From the NCBI GenBank assembly GCA_016208805.1, contig JACQXL010000059.1, positions 1-6,170 on the forward strand: a DNA stretch of 6,170 nucleotides, written 5' to 3'. The DNA comes from Planctomycetota bacterium. Its GTDB lineage: Bacteria; Planctomycetota; MHYJ01; JACQXL01. Position 1 is the stretch's first letter; each line of letters starts with the position of its first letter. A program made the position numbers and the translations under genes. Under the pieces are notes generated by a model, which saw only the letters and a program-made list of their open reading frames with translations, did not search any database and had not been told where the DNA came from. Below, piece by piece: positions 5,703 to 6,170 of the stretch.

Positions 5703-5722
5703 AACCACAGATGCACACAGAT
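5703..5722 (+). repeat. CACAGAT repeat, copy D, next to the ispF start
   Basis: aaccacagat + gcacacagat is identical over 20 bases to the reverse complement of 2209-2228 and one base different from 1044-1063. Relative to ispF it has the same orientation as copy C has to the radical SAM gene. The bases that follow, to about 5780, contain related words (ataaacactgatt, atccgtgtctatct, ggtctgtgttgaca) and look like further degenerate repeat material. No convincing promoter for ispF is visible. Confidence 0.8.
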
Positions 5723-5811
5723 AAACACTGATTTTTTACATTAATTATCCGTGTCTATCTACCAGTGGGGTCTGTGTTGACATATTATCAGAAATATATT
5801 AGTTAGCAAAT

Positions 5812-5844
5812 AAAAAACCCCTGATTGTTACATCAGGGGTTTTT
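5812..5844 (-). terminator. Rho-independent terminator of the porin-like gene
   Basis: ACCCCTGAT (5817-5825) and ATCAGGGGT (5832-5840) form a perfect 9-bp stem with a 6-base loop, flanked by six A on the left and five T on the right. On the minus strand the stem is followed by a T-run, about 36 bases after the stop codon of the porin-like gene, so that is the most likely user. The flanking symmetry means it could work in both directions. It should insulate ispF from the upstream gene. Confidence 0.88.
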
Positions 5845-5847
5845 CGG

Positions 5848-5879
5848 TAGTCAAAATCCGTGTAATCCGTGGCTCTGGT
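5848..5879. repeat. Short AATCCGTG repeat words
   Basis: aaaatccgtgtaatccgtgg contains two copies of ATCCGTG, related in reverse to the ACGGATT words at 1118-1142. It lies just after the stop codon of the porin-like gene. It is probably another fragment of the intergenic repeat families. Confidence 0.4.
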
Positions 5880-6170
5880 TTAGAACTTTAACTTGGTATC
5901 AAACACGACCATCTTCATATTGCCGGAATCGGCGTTATAACCGCCGGCTGAGGTGAAGAAATCGCCATCCGACAGTGTCGCATAGCCCAGCATAAAGGAT
6001 AAACTCTTATTATACTGGAGTGTGGCGGTTACGTCAATCTCCTGTCCCAGCGAATCCTTGACGACCCCTGCATTTATCGGTTTATCGGCCAGGTTGAACT
6101 GCCCGAACAGGACTTTGACATTGAGCGGTTCGCCGGTGCCGTCCTTGTTGATATCCATCTGGGTGGAAAT
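5880..6170 (-). CDS. C-terminal part of an outer-membrane beta-barrel (porin / alginate-export-like) protein
   Basis: The frame is open to the window edge (ISTQ precedes the internal Met at 6158), so only the last 96 residues are seen and the true start lies outside. The visible part has alternating hydrophobic strands separated by polar, Gly/Asp-rich turns: LNVKVLFGQFN, EIDVTATLQYN, LSFMLGYATLSDGDFF, and MKMVVFDTKLKF. It ends in Phe, the usual last residue of outer-membrane barrels recognised by the BAM machinery. The strand pair DVTATLQYN...LSFMLGYA resembles the ending of alginate-export-type porins, but the substrate cannot be told. A clear terminator follows. The N terminus and signal peptide are not visible. 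Confidence 0.7.
   Translation of the reverse strand: MSTQMDINKDGTGEPLNVKVLFGQFNLADKPINAGVVKDSLGQEIDVTATLQYNKSLSFMLGYATLSDGDFFTSAGGYNADSGNMKMVVFDTKLKF

Noticed and set aside
5778..5800. Plus-strand promoter from TTGACA at 5778
   Set aside because: The only AT-rich -10-like sequence (tatatt) is about 11 bases away, too close, and no plus-strand gene follows.
1..6170. CRISPR array
   Set aside because: The repeats present are palindromic and dispersed, or short tandem words; there are no regularly spaced direct repeats with unique spacers and no cas genes.

Overview
The window looks like a chromosomal segment of an uncultured Gram-negative bacterium, probably a metagenome-derived genome from a Planctomycetota- or Omnitrophota-like lineage. 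The placement is an inference with low confidence. It rests on an outer-membrane beta-barrel protein (so a diderm), a bacterial CysRS and IspF, secreted LTxxQ-type proteins, and intergenic spaces packed with short palindromic repeat words of a kind common in such genomes. I see no rRNA, tRNA, CRISPR array, transposase or phage gene.

Left part (+ strand, 1-2110): two paralogous secreted helical proteins lie one after the other. The first (201-839) has a good ribosome binding site and signal peptide but is broken. Compared with its intact neighbour (1193-2110) it has lost about 107 bp, which shifts the frame and leaves the C-terminal coding part stranded in another frame (829-1065). The intact copy has two LTxxQ motifs and a strongly conserved PCL-PP / PVRAGQA block. 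Its function is unknown.

Middle (+ strand, 2111-3661): a composite palindromic repeat leads directly into a radical SAM gene of the AmmeMemoRadiSam (AmrS/PflA-like) family. Unusually, it carries a twin-arginine-type N terminus, and a GC-rich palindromic repeat appears to sit inside its coding sequence. The gap after it, facing the convergent cysS, holds two more palindromic elements that could also end transcription from both sides.

Right part (- strand, 3662-6170): reading leftward, ispF (isoprenoid synthesis) is followed by cysS (cysteinyl-tRNA synthetase), separated by a spacer made almost entirely of ATTAGTCATT words in both orientations. Upstream of ispF is a clear rho-independent terminator belonging to the next minus-strand gene, a porin-like outer-membrane protein cut off by the window end.

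The housekeeping genes are ordinary. The most interesting features are the repeats. The same 20-base repeat (perfect match, same orientation relative to the gene) lies 8 and 5 bases upstream of the start codons of the radical SAM gene and ispF, where a Shine-Dalgarno sequence would be expected. Related repeats supply the stop codon of the broken LTxxQ gene and appear to have entered the radical SAM coding region. No complete undescribed multi-gene system is evident.
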